DNA of 64,000 nucleotides from Planomicrobium sp. CPCC 101110 (lineage in GTDB: Bacteria > Bacillota > Bacilli > Bacillales_A > Planococcaceae): positions 62,001 to 126,000 of the forward strand of contig NZ_VOHD01000009.1 of assembly GCF_007859395.1 (NCBI RefSeq), given 5' to 3'. Positions 40,724 through 50,061 of this stretch are shown here, piece by piece. Each line of letters starts with the position of its first letter. The stretch's first letter is position 1. A model generated the notes under the pieces. That model made no database searches. It was not told the DNA's origin and worked only from the letters and a program-made list of their open reading frames with translations. Position numbers and translations under genes: made by a program.

Positions 40724-42430
40724 TTATGCAAATACGCTTTTTTCGATTTGCTTCAAACCGTAGAAGTAGCCACGGCGTTCCATAAGGTCGTCATATGAAC
40801 CTGTTTCCACAATCCGCCCTTGTTCCATGACAATGATTTGGTCCATCCTTTCAAGCCCTGTCAAATCATGGCTGATAACGACAAACGTATCTTCTCTTCC
40901 TTGTTCGAAAAGACAGCTGTAAATTGCTTTTGCGGTCATGCTGTCTATAGATGAAACTGGTTCATCGAGCAGCCATAGCGCTTCATTTTTCAGCATGGCC
41001 CGAGCAATGGCCAGCCTTTGTTTTTCGCCGCCCGACAAGTTCTGGCCTTTTTCCTCAACTTTCATTGACAAAGAAAACGCCCCAAGCTCCACTTTTTCAA
41101 GCACATCTTCCATTTGTTCATCGGTAGCTTCTTCGCTGGCGATAGCCAGATTGCTTCGAATGGTGCCAAAAAAGAAGTGGTTTTCCTGCAGCACGGCGTT
41201 GATCCGGCTCCATAGCTTTTCTTGATCAAAGCTATGGACGTCCTCTCCATTTACGAGGACCGCACCGGCATCAGCTTGTATAGTATGAAGCAGAACTTGC
41301 ATCAATGTTGATTTTCCGGATCCGCTTGGCCCCACAATCGCCGTTTTAGACCCTGCCGGCAATCGAAGCGACACTCCATCCAATGCCGGCCGCTCTTCTT
41401 GAGGATACGTGTATGAGACGTTTTTCATGGTTATTTCTATCCGTCCAGGCTGAAGATTCTTTTCTCCTTTGTTTTGAACAGGCTCTTCAACCACTTTGTC
41501 CAAGCGGCTTGCGGCTTTTCGGCTTTCTTCAAAGTAAGCGGGAAACACTGCCATAGGCGTTACATTTTCAAAGACAGCTAACGACAGCATGACAAGCATC
41601 GCCAAATACAAACCTTCCAATTCACCGGCCGCTGTAAAATAAGCCCCCAATCCCAGAACTATCAGCGATATGAGCATTGCCGCAAGAGCATTGATGGACT
41701 GGCTGTAATTCTCCCACAGCCCTTCGTTTCGCTGTTCTTTTTCATAGCCATCGACCAACTGGTGCAGCTGCTGCTCCTGCTGTTCCAACTGCTGATAAAT
41801 TTTCAGGTCGCGAAAGCCATACAAGAATTCAGTAGCTTCCGTCGACAAAGCCGCACGGCTCGCTCTTGTTTTCGATGCGGTTTTGCGCTTTTGCCAAGCA
41901 AACAAAGCCGGCACTACTACCACAGTCAGCAAGAAGCCTGTGAATAGCACAACAGCTATCGCCGCCGAGAAAAAAGAAGCAAAGAAAATCGTGCTCGAAA
42001 ATACAATCGCCAGCACAACCGGCGGATAAAAAACGCGCAGCAAAAAGTTTTGCAAGCTTTCCACATCCCCAACAATACGGGCCAGCAAATCGCCGCTCCG
42101 ATAACGCTGGAACAAGTTCGGAGCAAGCGGGGAAAGCTTCTCGAAAAACGACACCCGCAAATTGCTTAGCATAGTGAAGGTCGCCCTATGGGAATACAAG
42201 CGTTCGGCATAGCGGCTGAGCGCAGAAACAAAACCGAACAATTTCAAGCATGCAGCCATCACAACCAAAGTCGTCATCTGCGTGGTCAACGCCGCTTTTG
42301 AAACCAAGTAACCGCTTGACGCAAGAAGCGCCACTCCGGCGATGCCTGCTATAAAACCAAAGACCACCGCAAGCGAAACATCTTTTTTCTCCATAATCGT
42401 CAATTTGAAAATATGCTTGAGCTCTTTCAT
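40724..42430 (-). CDS. cydC: Thiol reductant ABC exporter subunit CydC
   Basis: A 568-aa half-transporter with six membrane helices (1-310) and an ATPase domain (about 335-568). Walker A is GPSGSGKST, signature LSGGEKQRLAIARA and a degenerate Walker B region WLLDEPVSSIDS. CydDC exports cysteine/glutathione or, as proposed for CydDC, supports heme loading, and is needed for assembly of cytochrome bd oxidase. Start overlaps cydD by ATGA. cydA and cydB are not in this window next to it, unlike the B. subtilis cydABCD operon. Confidence 0.93.
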   Translation of the reverse strand: MKELKHIFKLTIMEKKDVSLAVVFGFIAGIAGVALLASSGYLVSKAALTTQMTTLVVMAACLKLFGFVSALSRYAERLYSHRATFTMLSNLRVSFFEKLSPLAPNLFQRYRSGDLLARIVGDVESLQNFLLRVFYPPVVLAIVFSSTIFFASFFSAAIAVVLFTGFLLTVVVVPALFAWQKRKTASKTRASRAALSTEATEFLYGFRDLKIYQQLEQQEQQLHQLVDGYEKEQRNEGLWENYSQSINALAAMLISLIVLGLGAYFTAAGELEGLYLAMLVMLSLAVFENVTPMAVFPAYFEESRKAASRLDKVVEEPVQNKGEKNLQPGRIEITMKNVSYTYPQEERPALDGVSLRLPAGSKTAIVGPSGSGKSTLMQVLLHTIQADAGAVLVNGEDVHSFDQEKLWSRINAVLQENHFFFGTIRSNLAIASEEATDEQMEDVLEKVELGAFSLSMKVEEKGQNLSGGEKQRLAIARAMLKNEALWLLDEPVSSIDSMTAKAIYSCLFEQGREDTFVVISHDLTGLERMDQIIVMEQGRIVETGSYDDLMERRGYFYGLKQIEKSVFA

Positions 42431-44151
42431 TCAGCAGCTCCTCCTTGCTGTACAGCAACCATTTCACGATATGGGCCATGGCTATCCATCAATTCCATAT
42501 GGCCTCCAACGGCTGATAACCGGCCGTCTGAAAGGAAAAAAATCTGGTCCGACCGGCTGATTGTATGAAGCCGGTGAGCAATCGTTATGACTGTGGAACT
42601 TTTGGCAAGTTCCGCCATGGACTCCTGCAGAATCCGTTCAGTCTGTAAATCGAGCCCTGTTGTCGGTTCGTCAAACAAAATGACGGAAGGCTTTTTCAAA
42701 AAGGCACGAGCCAGAGCAATCCGTTGTTTCTCTCCTCCGGATAATCCACGTCCGGCTTCGCCGATTTCTGTATCAAACCCTTTTTTAAGAGATGCCACCA
42801 ATTCGGATATGCCCGCTTTTTCTGCCGCCTCTGCCACTTCCTCTTGGGTCACTTCCCTGTTTGCGCCGATTATAATGTTTTCTTTGATGGTTCCCGCAAA
42901 AAGGTATGGATTTTGTGAAATGTAGCTCAACTGGTCAAACCAGGATTTCTCGCTAATCTCTTCTCGCGGGATACCGTTGATCTTTACCGTTCCAGCGCTC
43001 GGGGGCAAAAGCCCGGCAATCAAATGCATGAGCGTGGTTTTTCCTGAGCCGCTTTTGCCGATGATCGCCACTTGGCTATGGGGAGGGATTTCCGCTTGCA
43101 CCGGATGCAAAGCAAACCCGTCACCATACTGGAAAGCCACTCCATCAAGCTGGATATGAGGCGGTTCAGAAGCCAGGACTTCTTGTCCCCACTCGGTCTT
43201 GCGTTCTTCTTGTCCCAATTCCATCGACAATAGTTTAGCCGCCGCCATACTGCCTCTTGCTGTATGGAACGCGCTCCCGAAGTCTTTCAGCATATTAAAA
43301 AAGTCCGGAACCAGGAGCATCATGAAAAATGCGGTAAAGAAAGTGATATTTTGGAATACGACGAGCCGAAGCCCTATTTCCAGGGCGATAATTCCAATGC
43401 TGAGCATTGAAATATATTCAAGCATAAGCGAAGACAAAAATGCCGATTTCAAAACACCCATTGTAGCATCACGGAAAGCCAGGCTGTTTTTTTGGATAAG
43501 CTGTTTCTGTTTGTTTGCTTGTCCATAGAGATTGAGGGTGGTCAACCCTTGCAGAACATCCAAAAAAGTTCCCGAGAACTGGCCAAGCTGCTCCATCTTT
43601 TCGTCAGCTTTCACTTTCGTCCGCTTCCCGACGATCGCCATAAAAACCGGGATGAACGGTGCAGTTATCAAAATGATGACACCCGTTACCCAGTGCTGAT
43701 AAAAGACCACTGCCAGGAGCATCAAAGGAATCGTATAGGTTTGCATTATTTGCGGCATATACTTGCTGAAAAAGCCATCCACTTCATCAACCGAATCCAT
43801 CAGCAAACTCACCTTTTTGCCCGACTGGCCCTGAGCCGCAGCCTGAAGCGGATTCGCCGCAAATGAACGGATCAATCTTTTCCGCAATTCACTTTTGATT
43901 TCTGCGGCGAGCTGGACGCCCGTTCTTCCAAGCATATATCCGCAAGCCCCCCGAAGCATAATCGCGCCAGATAGACCGCCAAGCAATGGGATGATTGTGT
44001 TGAAAGAATCACCTTTGATAAAGACCCCGTCTACAATCCATACAAAAAACAATGCTTGCATAATGATGGCTAGCCCTTTTAGGACCGAAGCCGCCCCTAG
44101 CAACGCCATGGTTCTTTTTCGCTCAAACGCCATTTGTTTCAGATCAATCAT
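42427..44151 (-). CDS. cydD: Thiol reductant ABC exporter subunit CydD
   Basis: A 574-aa partner of CydC: membrane domain (1-320) with the early IMQALFFVWIVDGVFIKG typical of CydD, then an ATPase with GKSGSGKTT, GLSGGEKQRIALARA and VILFDEPTTGLD. The two proteins form a heterodimer. AAGGAGAG precedes the ATG. The order cydD-cydC with 4-nt overlap is usual. Separation from cydAB means expression may be controlled independently; no Rex-type site was recognised upstream. Confidence 0.93.
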   Translation of the reverse strand: MIDLKQMAFERKRTMALLGAASVLKGLAIIMQALFFVWIVDGVFIKGDSFNTIIPLLGGLSGAIMLRGACGYMLGRTGVQLAAEIKSELRKRLIRSFAANPLQAAAQGQSGKKVSLLMDSVDEVDGFFSKYMPQIMQTYTIPLMLLAVVFYQHWVTGVIILITAPFIPVFMAIVGKRTKVKADEKMEQLGQFSGTFLDVLQGLTTLNLYGQANKQKQLIQKNSLAFRDATMGVLKSAFLSSLMLEYISMLSIGIIALEIGLRLVVFQNITFFTAFFMMLLVPDFFNMLKDFGSAFHTARGSMAAAKLLSMELGQEERKTEWGQEVLASEPPHIQLDGVAFQYGDGFALHPVQAEIPPHSQVAIIGKSGSGKTTLMHLIAGLLPPSAGTVKINGIPREEISEKSWFDQLSYISQNPYLFAGTIKENIIIGANREVTQEEVAEAAEKAGISELVASLKKGFDTEIGEAGRGLSGGEKQRIALARAFLKKPSVILFDEPTTGLDLQTERILQESMAELAKSSTVITIAHRLHTISRSDQIFFLSDGRLSAVGGHMELMDSHGPYREMVAVQQGGAAE

Positions 44152-44413
44152 GCCGTTCTCTCCTTTTATGCCGCAATATTGCTTATGCTTCCATTATAAA
44201 GCATCCCTATTTAAAACCCTTTGCAGTTGCCCTGTCCCTCCTTATGTTAAGGGGAGTTTGTTACAGCCATGTTCACAATATCGGCCAAAAACTGCAGTTT
44301 GCCAGACAGCTTAGTTGAAAACAAGTTAACCATTAAGGATGTTAGCCTTCCGCAAAACAGCTGCTCGAACCTCTGCCATTTAAGCCTTTTAATTTTCACC
44401 TCAGCCCGCAAAC
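44152..44413. other. Non-coding stretch upstream of cydD
   Basis: About 260 bp between the cydD start and the terminator of the 52-aa gene. A 63-codon minus-strand frame (44247-44438) runs into that terminator, has no ribosome binding site and is not accepted. The cydDC promoter should lie here but no clear -35/-10 pair was found. Confidence 0.5.
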
Positions 44414-44414
44414 A

Positions 44415-44447
44415 AAAAAAGCCCATGAAAAGATTCATGGGCTTTTG
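44415..44447 (-). terminator. Terminator after the 52-aa gene
   Basis: AAAAGCCCATGAA and TTCATGGGCTTTT form a 13-bp stem around a five-base loop, followed by T7 on the minus strand. Confidence 0.9.
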
Positions 44448-44465
44448 ATGGCTGCTGAATATCCG

Positions 44466-44624
44466 TTAAACTTTTTGTTCCCGGACAATTGAAATCACTG
44501 ACTTTATCAAAGAAATGTCCTTTTCGATTTGAAGCTTCAAAGATCTATTGGCACATTTCCGATATTCACCGTAAAGTTTATGCAATTCAGTTTCAAAAAC
44601 AACTCGTTCTTCTTTTGTCAGCAA
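44466..44624 (-). CDS. Small hypothetical protein (52 aa)
   Basis: TTG start behind GAGGTGG (5-nt spacing). The product begins MLTKEERVVFETEL, continues HKLYGEYRKCANRS and ends SVISIVREQKV. It is charged, probably helical, with one cysteine. An extended -10 promoter and a strong terminator bracket it, so it is a complete single-gene unit. No family is recognised. It may be missed by length-limited gene finders. Confidence 0.75.
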   Translation of the reverse strand: MLTKEERVVFETELHKLYGEYRKCANRSLKLQIEKDISLIKSVISIVREQKV

Positions 44625-44686
44625 GTTGGCCACCTCAAAGAATCGTAGTTTTAAAGGCTCATCTCTTTCTACCTATATTATCCGTA

Positions 44687-44695
44687 ATTATAGCA
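44687..44695 (-). promoter_or_regulatory. Extended -10 promoter of the 52-aa gene
   Basis: The minus strand reads TGCTATAAT, with TATAAT at 44687-44692, about 63 nt before the TTG start. No -35 box is needed for an extended -10 element. Confidence 0.55.
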
Positions 44696-44732
44696 GACAA
44701 GAAATGAAATAGCCAGAAAATTAGAACATTTT

Positions 44733-45482
44733 TCACAGCAAAAGCAATAATATGGAATATCCGAACAAACCTAGGCAAAAAGCAGTAAAGCTGCTTTCAC
44801 GTTCCTCCGGCAACTCTTCTTTCAACACATTCAATATAATGCCCCCTGCAAGCAGCGCAACAAGCACAGATATTACAAGTTCATTCACTTCGGTGAGTAC
44901 CCCGATTAGCCAGCCTATCAGGATGGCAGTGGTTAACAGCCATCTTCCGTATTTGTCGTAATCCTCTTTATGGGTGGCACGAAGCCCTCTGTCATTGGTA
45001 ATGAAGTGAACGCCCATTGCCACAAAGAAAAAAACCATTCCCCATTCTCTAGTGTACTCTTCACGAATAAGAAGATAGCCGATGATTGCATTGTAAAGTG
45101 TAAACGAGCCTATGTGGACCCAGAAAACTCCGGCCGGTGATTCTTCGTCTTCTTCCGCTTTTTTCGGTGCCCTATGTTTTGAAAGCCTGGAGGAGACAGC
45201 CATTTTTTCCAACCCATAAAATAGCACAAGCCCTATCATTGCAATAACATATATATGGCTTTCTAAAAAGCTCCAAAAACCCGACTCCAGCTCTTCTTGC
45301 AGCGTTTCTTGATATCTTCCCAGATCAGGCAGCAAATGCAAAAATACATAAGCCACCGAAATGCCACCTGCAACGGACAAAAACCGGCTGCGGGGCACCT
45401 CTTTCAAGAATCTCATGTTTTTGGAAAAAATATGAATTAGTATAAATCCAATTACAAAAACAAAACTGAGCCAAAACGTCAT
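44733..45482 (-). CDS. Polytopic membrane protein, distantly ZIP-like
   Basis: A 249-aa protein with about eight hydrophobic segments. SVAGGISVAYVFLHLLPDLG near residue 40 resembles the helix 2 region of ZIP metal transporters, and GVHFITNDRGLRATHKEDYDKYGRW near 158-182 is a conserved-looking polar loop. The glutamate/histidine helices of true ZIPs are not evident, so metal transport is not claimed. AGGAGG precedes the ATG. Homologs are annotated as hypothetical membrane proteins as far as I know. Confidence 0.72.
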   Translation of the reverse strand: MTFWLSFVFVIGFILIHIFSKNMRFLKEVPRSRFLSVAGGISVAYVFLHLLPDLGRYQETLQEELESGFWSFLESHIYVIAMIGLVLFYGLEKMAVSSRLSKHRAPKKAEEDEESPAGVFWVHIGSFTLYNAIIGYLLIREEYTREWGMVFFFVAMGVHFITNDRGLRATHKEDYDKYGRWLLTTAILIGWLIGVLTEVNELVISVLVALLAGGIILNVLKEELPEERESSFTAFCLGLFGYSILLLLL

Positions 45483-45511
45483 AAACGCTTTCCTCCTTTA
45501 ATCTGAAGTAT

Positions 45512-45546
45512 AAAAAACAGGTGAGGAAGAAATCGCTCACCTGTTC
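45512..45546 (-). terminator. Terminator after wrbA
   Basis: AACAGGTGAG and CTCACCTGTT pair around a ten-base loop, with T6 on the minus strand. Confidence 0.87.
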
Positions 45547-45562
45547 TGCATTTATACCGCCA

Positions 45563-46177
45563 TTACTGGCTTTGTCCGTTTTTCACCCAACCAGCCACTT
45601 CTATCGTGTGCCTCGCCTGCAGTTTCACGGCATCTTCGACGTCTTCAACCATTTGGCCTTGTTGGTCAACAGTAACGCTTGTACCGTAGGGATTCCCTCC
45701 GGCTTTGAACAGCGCTGCATCCCGGTACCCGGGTGCCGCAACAATAGCGCCCCAATGGAACATAGTCGTATAAACAGCTAAAATGGTCGCTTCTTGTCCA
45801 CCATGCGGATTTTGAGCGGAAGACATGGCGCTTACCACTTTGTTCGCCAGCTTGCCCTGCGCCCATGCACCGCCTGTGATATCAAAAAATTGCTGCGCTT
45901 GAGAAGAGATATGGCCATAGCGCGTCGGAAAGCTGAAGATGATTGCGTCTGCCCATTCCAGCAACGCCACTTCCGCTTCAGGGACATCTTGAGTAGCATC
46001 AAAGTGTGCCTGCCAAGCCGGATTTGCTGCAATTGCTTGCGGCGGCGCATTTTCCCGCACTTTTGCCACTCGCACTTCAGCACCAGATGCAGTTGCCGCT
46101 TCTTCTGCCCAGCGCGCCATTTGATAATTGGTTCCTGTAGAACTGTAGTAAATGATTGCTAACTTAACGTTTTCCAT
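45563..46177 (-). CDS. wrbA: NAD(P)H:quinone oxidoreductase, WrbA type
   Basis: A 204-aa flavodoxin-like protein. The FMN phosphate loop is YSSTGTNYQMA (11-21), followed by PTRYGHISSQAQQFFD near 79-94 and the late MFHWGAIVAAPGYRD. WrbA enzymes reduce quinones by two electrons, protecting against redox cycling. AAGGGGAG precedes the ATG. It is monocistronic. Confidence 0.94.
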   Translation of the reverse strand: MENVKLAIIYYSSTGTNYQMARWAEEAATASGAEVRVAKVRENAPPQAIAANPAWQAHFDATQDVPEAEVALLEWADAIIFSFPTRYGHISSQAQQFFDITGGAWAQGKLANKVVSAMSSAQNPHGGQEATILAVYTTMFHWGAIVAAPGYRDAALFKAGGNPYGTSVTVDQQGQMVEDVEDAVKLQARHTIEVAGWVKNGQSQ

Positions 46178-46333
46178 TTTAAGTTCTCCCCTTTTACTAT
46201 AAGATCCGTGACAGTTGCCATAGTTTCAAGTATTCCGATTTAAAGATTTTGCTTACTGTAGTCATTTCCCCCCTCTGAAGTTTTGTTAAACACAATTCAA
46301 AAGATCCCTGTCTTTTCTGTTTCTGGATTCCAT

Positions 46334-46372
46334 AAAAAAGAAATCCTTAACAAAGAAGGATTTCTTTTTTTT
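46334..46372 (-). terminator. Terminator after the acyl-CoA synthetase gene
   Basis: AAAAAGAAATCCTT and AAGGATTTCTTTTT form a 14-bp stem with a seven-base loop and T run on the minus strand. Confidence 0.9.
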
Positions 46373-46385
46373 GGAGGTTCAATTC

Positions 46386-48029
46386 TCATACTTCCGTTTT
46401 TTGGCTGCGTTCTATCGCCAGTTCGCGCAATTTGAATTTTTGGATCTTTCCGGATGCTGTCATCGGATACTCTTTTGTAAACTCGATATAGCGCGGAATT
46501 TTATGGCGGGAAATTTTACCGGTGCAGTAAGTACGCAGTCCATCCGCGTCCATATCATGCCCTTCCTTAAGAATAATCCATGCCATCAGTTCTTCTCCGT
46601 ATTTTGGATCCGGCACCCCAACTACTTGCACGTCCTGGACGGCTGGATGGCTGTACAGGAACTCTTCGATTTCACGCGGATAAATATTTTCGCCGCCGCG
46701 GATTACCATATCTTTGATCCGGCCAGTGATGGCAATATAGCCGTCCTCATCTTCAACTGCAATATCGCCGGTATGGAGCCACCCTTCTTCATCAATTGCG
46801 TTCTTTGTCGCTTCTTCGTTTTTGTAATAGCCTTTCATAATATGATAGCCCCGTGTGCAAAGCTCACCGGGAACACCGGCAGCTGCTAGCTTATTGGTCA
46901 CCGGGTCGACAATCTTCACTTCCACTTCCGCATGCGGCTTGCCAACAGTGGCTACACGTTTTTCAATGGCGTCATCCGAGCGCGTTTGCGTAATGACTGG
47001 CGACGATTCTGTCTGGCCGTAAGCAATGGTGATTTCTGCCGCCCCCATTTCGTTGATGACTTTTTTCATCACCTCAATCGGGCATGGGGATCCAGCCATG
47101 ATTCCGGTTCGCAGCGTCGAAGTATCGAACTTGGCAAAATCCGGCGAGTTTAGTTCCGCGATGAACATTGTCGGAACGCCGTGAAGCCCTGTGCATTTTT
47201 CATCTTCGACCATCTGCAGGACGCGATTTGCTTCAAATTGCTCCGCTATCACCATCGTCGTAGAATGGGTAACCGCAGCCATCGTTCCAAGGACACAGCC
47301 GAAACAGTGGAAAAATGGCACCGGAATGCATAAGCGGTCATGCTCTGTCAAATTCATGGTATCGCCGACCAATTTGCCATTATTCACGACGTTTACATGC
47401 GTCAACATCACCCCTTTAGGGAAACCGGTCGTGCCGGAAGTGTATTGAATGTTGATAACATCATCCGGATTCATCGACTCGAAGCGGCCTTCCAGCTGCT
47501 TGTCCGACACCCCTTCTGCAAACGCTTCCAATTCACTCCAAGTAAAGATGCCCGGATAATCGTTTTCTCCCATTAAAATCACCCGTTTGAAATGGGGCAG
47601 TTTGCCGGTTTTGATTGCGCCTTTTTCAGCCATTTTCAGTTCTGGACAAACTTGGTTAAGCACATCTATATAACTGGTGCCTTTGAATTCCTCTCCAAGG
47701 ATCAATGTGGTGGCGTCCGACTGGTTCAACAAGTATTCCAGTTCATTCGCTTGGTAATTTGTGTTTACCGTCACGAGCACCGCGCCCATTTTGCCGGTCG
47801 CAAACTGGCTCAGCAGCCACTCCCGCTTGTTATCTGACCAGATTGCCACATGCTCCCCTTTTTCGATGCCTATTCCGATAAATGCTTTTGCTAACCGGTC
47901 TGTTTCTTCATCGAACTCTTTATACGTTTTTCGGATGCCATACTCCGGATAAACATACGCTTCCGTTTCCGGATGCCTGGCTGCTTGCTCGCGTACGATT
48001 TGCCCCACTGTCTTTTGCAGAATTGCCAT
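46386..48029 (-). CDS. Acyl-CoA synthetase, AMP-binding family
   Basis: A 547-aa adenylate-forming ligase that activates a fatty acid with ATP and CoA. AMP-binding motif YTSGTTGFPKG near 193-203, AYGQTESSP near 337, GWLHTGDIA with ITGRIKDMVIRGGENIYP, and the catalytic lysine in MTASGKIQKFKL at the C-terminus are intact. It resembles B. subtilis YngI and medium-chain acyl-CoA synthetases. The third of three consecutive ATGs is best placed after GGGGGT. It is not next to the beta-oxidation remnants at 12-14 kb. Confidence 0.92.
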   Translation of the reverse strand: MAILQKTVGQIVREQAARHPETEAYVYPEYGIRKTYKEFDEETDRLAKAFIGIGIEKGEHVAIWSDNKREWLLSQFATGKMGAVLVTVNTNYQANELEYLLNQSDATTLILGEEFKGTSYIDVLNQVCPELKMAEKGAIKTGKLPHFKRVILMGENDYPGIFTWSELEAFAEGVSDKQLEGRFESMNPDDVINIQYTSGTTGFPKGVMLTHVNVVNNGKLVGDTMNLTEHDRLCIPVPFFHCFGCVLGTMAAVTHSTTMVIAEQFEANRVLQMVEDEKCTGLHGVPTMFIAELNSPDFAKFDTSTLRTGIMAGSPCPIEVMKKVINEMGAAEITIAYGQTESSPVITQTRSDDAIEKRVATVGKPHAEVEVKIVDPVTNKLAAAGVPGELCTRGYHIMKGYYKNEEATKNAIDEEGWLHTGDIAVEDEDGYIAITGRIKDMVIRGGENIYPREIEEFLYSHPAVQDVQVVGVPDPKYGEELMAWIILKEGHDMDADGLRTYCTGKISRHKIPRYIEFTKEYPMTASGKIQKFKLRELAIERSQKTEV

Positions 48030-48188
48030 CATCATACCCCCAATATGTCACTTTTCATTCCCTTCCATATTATCATAAAATTTAGAATACGGCGGCAGAA
48101 AACCTGATTTTTACTGTGCCGCTCATTCGCCCTTTCCTCTACAATCATGATAAAATAAGGATATTCTGGCTAAATGAAAGGAACTGCA

Positions 48189-49346
48189 ATGGAACTACAA
48201 ACAATGCACGCTCAACTTGCCGAACGCTTAAGAGGCCGCGCTCTTGTTTCTGCGACCATCAGCCAGCCCCGGTTAAAGTCAAATGACGTTAAACGCATAA
48301 AATTAAAACCCGTTAATATAAGAAACGAGTACCGGATTCAATTTGAATATCAGCATGAACATGTGCTAAAACACGAAAACTTGTCAATAGATGAAGCAGC
48401 TGCAAAGCTGGAAAGCATTTTTGGCGATTTCCGCCAGGCGCTGTTTCAATTCACCGAAGAAAAAATTCAGGTGCAGCTTTCCAAGAAATTCAAAGTGTCC
48501 TGGAAGTCCGAAGGAACCTCAGCAAAAACCGTCGAGCTTTCACATAACCGCAAAAAACAATATTTGCTGGAAGATGGAATTCCCTATCCGTTTTTGGTAC
48601 GCCTAGGAGTTCAAAGCGCAGATGGCAAAGTAAAAAAACAAAAATACGATAAGTTCCGCCAAATCAATCGTTTTATTGAATTTATCGATGATGCGCTTGA
48701 ACATTTGCCGAAAGGCCGGACAGTACGGATTCTCGATTTTGGTTCAGGAAAATCCTACTTGACGTTCGCCCTCTATCATTATCTGCGGATTGAAAAAGGC
48801 CTGGACCTTCGGGTAACCGGTTTGGATTTGAAGAAAGAAGTGATTGAAGAATGCCAAAAAATCGCTGATGATCTTCAGTATGATCAGTTGGAATTTTTAG
48901 TCGGCGACATCAATGAATACAACGAAGAATCCGCAGTCGACATGGTGGTCACACTCCATGCCTGCGATACCGCAACGGACATGGCGCTTTCCCGGGCAGT
49001 CAAATGGAACGCCAGTGTCATTTTGAGCGTCCCTTGCTGCCAGCATGAACTGAACAGCCAGATTGCCGCTCCCGGACTCGGGCTTATGCTTCAGCATGGA
49101 TTGATCAAAGAGCGCTTTAGTGCTCTCGCGACCGACTCTGTCCGCGCTGAAATCCTGTCGCTTGTCGGCTATGAAACGCAGCTGATGGAATTTATCGATT
49201 TGGAAAACACACCGAAAAACATTCTGATCCGGGCATATAAAACCGGCAAAAAGCCGGCAGCCGGACAATTGGAACGCTATAAAGCGTTCACGCAGCTTTT
49301 GTCCGCAGATCCTTTCCTGGAAAACGAATTGCAGCACTTGCTATGA
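48189..49346 (+). CDS. Class I SAM-dependent methyltransferase
   Basis: A 385-aa protein of the Methyltransf_32-type group. The N-terminal 170 residues are a basic domain (RLKSNDVKRIKLKP, RKKQYLLEDG). The SAM-binding motif ILDFGSGKSYLTFALYHYL is near 181-199, then VTGLDLKK, VTLHACDTATD and SVPCCQHEL. A conserved CC pair near 285 is usual for this group. Some relatives modify RNA, but the target here is unknown. The ATG follows AAAGGAAC; an ATG five codons earlier has no site. Confidence 0.88.
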   Translation: MELQTMHAQLAERLRGRALVSATISQPRLKSNDVKRIKLKPVNIRNEYRIQFEYQHEHVLKHENLSIDEAAAKLESIFGDFRQALFQFTEEKIQVQLSKKFKVSWKSEGTSAKTVELSHNRKKQYLLEDGIPYPFLVRLGVQSADGKVKKQKYDKFRQINRFIEFIDDALEHLPKGRTVRILDFGSGKSYLTFALYHYLRIEKGLDLRVTGLDLKKEVIEECQKIADDLQYDQLEFLVGDINEYNEESAVDMVVTLHACDTATDMALSRAVKWNASVILSVPCCQHELNSQIAAPGLGLMLQHGLIKERFSALATDSVRAEILSLVGYETQLMEFIDLENTPKNILIRAYKTGKKPAAGQLERYKAFTQLLSADPFLENELQHLL

Positions 49347-49597
49347 CGAAACAGAAACTGCTGAACGGCATCATTCTCGCATTCTCGGTTATCTTTGTCC
49401 GGTTTATCGACGTCCGCATTTACAATATGCACGTAGTGTTGGTGATTTTGCTGATCGTTGCATTGACGGCGGGGTTATCGAAGCTTGCCGCGCGTCTTCC
49501 TTCGTTAGAAGAACCTGTTGCCAGGCGCAGCGCCATAGCCATAAACTTTGCCGTCCTCCTGGCGCTCGTACTGTCTTTTTTCGCTCTGGAATTGTAA
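49343..49597 (+). CDS. Small membrane protein (84 aa)
   Basis: An 84-aa protein with three hydrophobic segments (about 7-20, 28-46 and 63-82) separated by short charged turns (RFIDVRI, RLPSLEEPVARR). It starts in the ATGA overlap with the methyltransferase stop, so the two are translationally coupled. No family is recognised. A terminator starts at its stop codon. Confidence 0.75.
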   Translation: MTKQKLLNGIILAFSVIFVRFIDVRIYNMHVVLVILLIVALTAGLSKLAARLPSLEEPVARRSAIAINFAVLLALVLSFFALEL

Positions 49598-49626
49598 GAG
49601 CCCGCAAAATTTTGCGGGCTCTTTTT
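49595..49626 (+). terminator. Terminator of the methyltransferase unit
   Basis: AAGAGCCCGCAAAA and TTTTGCGGGCTCTT form a perfect 14-bp palindrome, followed by T on the plus strand. Confidence 0.92.
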
Positions 49627-49632
49627 ATATTT

Positions 49633-50061
49633 TTAAGGCTGATTGGAATTTGGTTTTTCTTTCTGGTGTTCCTTGATCGATTCGTCGATATAGGCTTTTA
49701 CGGGTTCTAAAGTCAGTTCCAGCCCGTTCTCCTCGCTCGCTTGAAGATATTTATCGAAATAGTACAGGATCGTTTCTTCTGCCATATCCGATTGCAAGCT
49801 GAGGGCTTCAGAAATATAAAGGATTCCTTCCCTCGTAGCCATCGGCGCTTCAAGGCCTTCTTTTTCACGTTCTTCGACTCCTTCAATCCCGAGCACCAGT
49901 CCTTGTTCGGCCAATTCATCCATCGCCTGTCCGTACTTCTCTTCGCCTATTTCTTCACGCAGGCGCCTGTCGAGCTCTTTCACTTCTCCTATCGCCGCAC
50001 CGCGGTAATATTGCACATAATAAGCCATTAAGATTTGTTCTTTGTCTTGAAATGCCGCCAT
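49633..50061 (-). CDS. Hypothetical protein, acidic helical (142 aa)
   Basis: A 142-aa soluble acidic protein with a high glutamate content (REEIGEEKYGQAMDELAEQ; GVEEREKEGLEAP; KAYIDESIKEHQKEK). ILYISEALSLQSDMAEE suggests a winged-helix-like C-terminal part, but no DNA-binding motif is clear. The ATG of MAAFQDKEQI follows GGAGGG at 6 nt; an upstream in-frame start would add 19 residues without support. No family is recognised. Confidence 0.72.
   Translation of the reverse strand: MAAFQDKEQILMAYYVQYYRGAAIGEVKELDRRLREEIGEEKYGQAMDELAEQGLVLGIEGVEEREKEGLEAPMATREGILYISEALSLQSDMAEETILYYFDKYLQASEENGLELTLEPVKAYIDESIKEHQKEKPNSNQP

Noticed and set aside
44247..44438. 63-codon minus-strand frame upstream of cydD
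   Set aside because: Runs into a strong terminator hairpin and has no ribosome binding site.
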